8,390 nt of DNA. Origin: Lentimicrobiaceae bacterium (GTDB lineage: Bacteria > Bacteroidota > Bacteroidia > Bacteroidales > Lentimicrobiaceae). Positions 6,519 to 8,390 of this stretch are shown piece after piece; the stretch's first letter is position 1, and each line of letters begins with the position of its first letter. The stretch covers positions 1-8,390 of the forward strand of contig JAQVEI010000083.1 of NCBI GenBank assembly GCA_028697695.1. Reading direction: 5' to 3'. A program made the translations under genes and the position numbers. Under the pieces are notes generated by a model. The model was given only the letters and a program-made list of their open reading frames with translations. It was not told where the DNA came from and ran no database searches.

Positions 6519-8390
6519 TTATTGGGTAATTATGAGCTTGCTTAATTTTGAATGGGTAGCAGAGTGGAAATTGAGCATATACATGCCGGGCATAATGTCA
6601 TGAACGTTGAATGACAAAGTATGTATTCCGGTGCCAACACTACCCTGGTAGAATTCTCTTATTTCACGGCCCGAAATATCGGATAAGCTAATGCGTACTT
6701 CACCGGAGGCCGGCAGATTAAGCGTAATGTTGATCACTTTGCCTGCCGGGTTGGGATAAAAAGCAAATTGTTGTTGAGCTAAGTCGTGATGCGCTTCAAC
6801 CACTGTAACGTAGAGCTCGTCAGAAGTTGCCTGTCCGCATTCAAGCGGAGCAGTTACAACTACATAATAATAATCGGTTTCCTGTGGTTCAAATTGTTGA
6901 TAAACAGCATTCTCAATCATCCCTTGGCTGTTGTACCACTGATTACCTTCCGCAGCACTCGAAACAAGAACATTGCCAACCAATTCAATAACAGGTTTGT
7001 CCGGCAAAGGTACAGCAGGCAGTTGAAGTGTGGTATCAAACGATTGTATGAAAGCGTTCGCCTGCAAGGTGAACATTGTTGTATCATGAACCGTGGCTAT
7101 TGGATTAAAAATCTCGGGATTTGAAAGTAGACTGTCGGGTGACCACAAATAGCTCACCGGTCCTGCAGCATTGCGCACGAAAGCATACAAATGGGCTTGC
7201 TCACCCGCACATACCACTTCGGGGTATGAGAAGGTTTCTGCATTTAATTGTGTAGAAGAACCGGAAGGGAGGCCCGAAGGGAAGATAATGTCATCAATAA
7301 ATGCAGCGTCCTGCCCACCGGTAACACTATAATCTTTTTTGTAGGCCCATTTAAAGGTATGCTGCCCCGGAGTAACCGGAAAAGAAACCACCTCCCAGGC
7401 AACATCTCCTGACCATGAACCCTTCTCTACACCATCGATGTAGAATTTCAAAAAGTCATATCCGCTTTCGCTTGATACCGAGCGGGCAAATGAAATTTCA
7501 TCATTTGCTTCCACGTCCATTGAAATTTGCAGCACACTGGATGTGTTGTTGCCAATAGCACCGCTTCTTGCTGAAAAATTTCCAGAATAAGTACTTGTAT
7601 TCACAATAGCCCAGGGCAGGTTACTGTTAATTTGCCAGTCGAAGGCCGAAAAATCTCCGGTTTCAAAATCTTCAATAATTAACCCTACCGATGGGTTGTA
7701 AATACGTGTGTGGGTATACAATCCCGATTCGGCAACGAAAAACAGCTCCACGGGAGTTCCAATAGGTATATCGGGACTTACAGCCACCCTGAACACCGCA
7801 TTTTTAACATTCGAAGCCTCTATGTTACCATTCACGTATTCAACAAATTCGATATCAATACCCTCTGTAGTGGTGAACAAATGTGAAATGGTATTTTCAG
7901 CCATACAATGGCCCACATTCATTACCGGTATAGATAAGACAACATTTTCCCCCGGATCCATTCTGTGGTTACCGTTTCCGCTGCCATTCAGATAATCATC
8001 TACCAGCAATTCATAGGCTTGCAATTTGGGCGCATTCAGAATCAGGCTGAATTTTGATGACCATGATTCGGTTCCATCGGTAACACTTATCGTAAACTCT
8101 GCTACATGCTGATCAGGAAGAAAATCGGCTGCTTTGATGCTAAATACAGCTTCACGCTCCTGAATTTCTCCGGGTGCAATATCGTGCCAGACTTCCTGTG
8201 CAGTTCGGATGTCAACAAATTCACTGGTAGTACTCAATTCAACGCTCAGTGTCTGAGCAACCGTGTTGCCAACATTCTTCAGCGACATATTGAAGGCAAA
8301 CACTTCTCCAAACTCAGCCAGTTGGTTGTTGTTGGAGGAAACATCGTTCACGGATTGGGATTGCAACAAAATGTAAGGTCCTTCGGGGGA
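6519..8390 (-). CDS. T9SS-exported C25-type/adhesin multidomain protein, C-terminal part (5' end outside window)
   Basis: The frame is open from the right edge (8390) to the TAA at 6519-6521, giving 623 residues. An internal TTG at 8367-8369 is not a start: the codons before it read SPEGPYI, matching PLEGPYV in the neighbouring protease. Counting from the edge, residues 1-125 and 126-236 are two beta-sandwich domains paralogous to residues 672-902 of the protease. Residues 237-373 resemble the cleaved-adhesin/MAM-like jelly roll of gingipain haemagglutinin regions (PF07675), opening EDFETGDFSAFDW and closing FIDDIIFP. About 382-462 is PKD/Ig-like, about 463-532 another Ig-like domain, and about 541-623 a T9SS type A sorting domain (FYPNPAGK ... 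GMYMLNF ... KLIITQ). The missing N-terminus probably carries its own signal peptide and C25 catalytic domain, but this is inferred only from the paralogy. It is the upstream gene of the operon with the protease. Confidence 0.85.
   Translation of the reverse strand, partial: SPEGPYILLQSQSVNDVSSNNNQLAEFGEVFAFNMSLKNVGNTVAQTLSVELSTTSEFVDIRTAQEVWHDIAPGEIQEREAVFSIKAADFLPDQHVAEFTISVTDGTESWSSKFSLILNAPKLQAYELLVDDYLNGSGNGNHRMDPGENVVLSIPVMNVGHCMAENTISHLFTTTEGIDIEFVEYVNGNIEASNVKNAVFRVAVSPDIPIGTPVELFFVAESGLYTHTRIYNPSVGLIIEDFETGDFSAFDWQINSNLPWAIVNTSTYSGNFSARSGAIGNNTSSVLQISMDVEANDEISFARSVSSESGYDFLKFYIDGVEKGSWSGDVAWEVVSFPVTPGQHTFKWAYKKDYSVTGGQDAAFIDDIIFPSGLPSGSSTQLNAETFSYPEVVCAGEQAHLYAFVRNAAGPVSYLWSPDSLLSNPEIFNPIATVHDTTMFTLQANAFIQSFDTTLQLPAVPLPDKPVIELVGNVLVSSAAEGNQWYNSQGMIENAVYQQFEPQETDYYYVVVTAPLECGQATSDELYVTVVEAHHDLAQQQFAFYPNPAGKVINITLNLPASGEVRISLSDISGREIREFYQGSVGTGIHTLSFNVHDIMPGMYMLNFHSATHSKLSKLIITQ

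Noticed and set aside
6519..8369. Second T9SS gene starting at TTG 8367-8369
   Set aside because: The upstream codons SPEGPYI are homologous to the neighbouring protein and the frame continues beyond 8390. The gene is simply cut by the window.

Overview
The window looks like a piece of a Bacteroidota chromosome, probably an environmental or gut-type Bacteroidales/Marinilabiliales relative. Three things point there: two large proteins ending in type IX secretion system (T9SS) type A sorting domains, a PorT-family outer-membrane beta-barrel, and starts without Shine-Dalgarno sites plus a TAnnTTTG-type -7 box. No gene fixes the genus.

Layout, left to right. (i) 2-574 (+) is the 3' part of a gene for a small exported beta-barrel protein; its true start lies left of the window. 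(ii) 575-814 is a convergent gap with an 11-bp tandem duplication and a short hairpin. (iii) 815-1726 (-) encodes a NYN-domain (PIN-like RNase) protein with a C-terminal cold-shock-like domain. (iv) 1727-2673 is a long non-coding stretch holding a candidate promoter for the NYN gene, a doubtful 61-codon ORF, a perfect 7-bp hairpin, and a striking array of eight 59-65 bp hairpin-forming repeats (2149-2654). (v) 2674-6507 (-) encodes a complete 1277-residue gingipain-type C25 cysteine protease. (vi) 6519-8390 (-) is the C-terminal part of a paralogous T9SS cargo protein that continues past the right edge.

The two large genes form an operon read right to left, separated by 11 bp. The complete protease keeps the whole Arg-gingipain active site: catalytic His/Cys, supporting Glu, S1 Asp and lid Trp. 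It also keeps an Arg-Tyr propeptide/mature boundary, so it is predicted to cut after arginine at the cell surface. The upstream partner shares its tandem Greek-key-like domains but then switches to a cleaved-adhesin-type domain, whereas the protease switches to a glutamine-amidotransferase-like domain plus PKD. This looks like tandem duplication followed by exchange of C-terminal modules.

The repeat array starts about 12-20 bp after the protease stop codon. It shows a higher-order structure: the eight units are two copies of a four-unit block, with unit lengths 65-59-63-65 and 65-60-64-65. Reading frames across it are open in several frames but are judged spurious. I see no tRNA, rRNA, CRISPR, transposase or phage gene.
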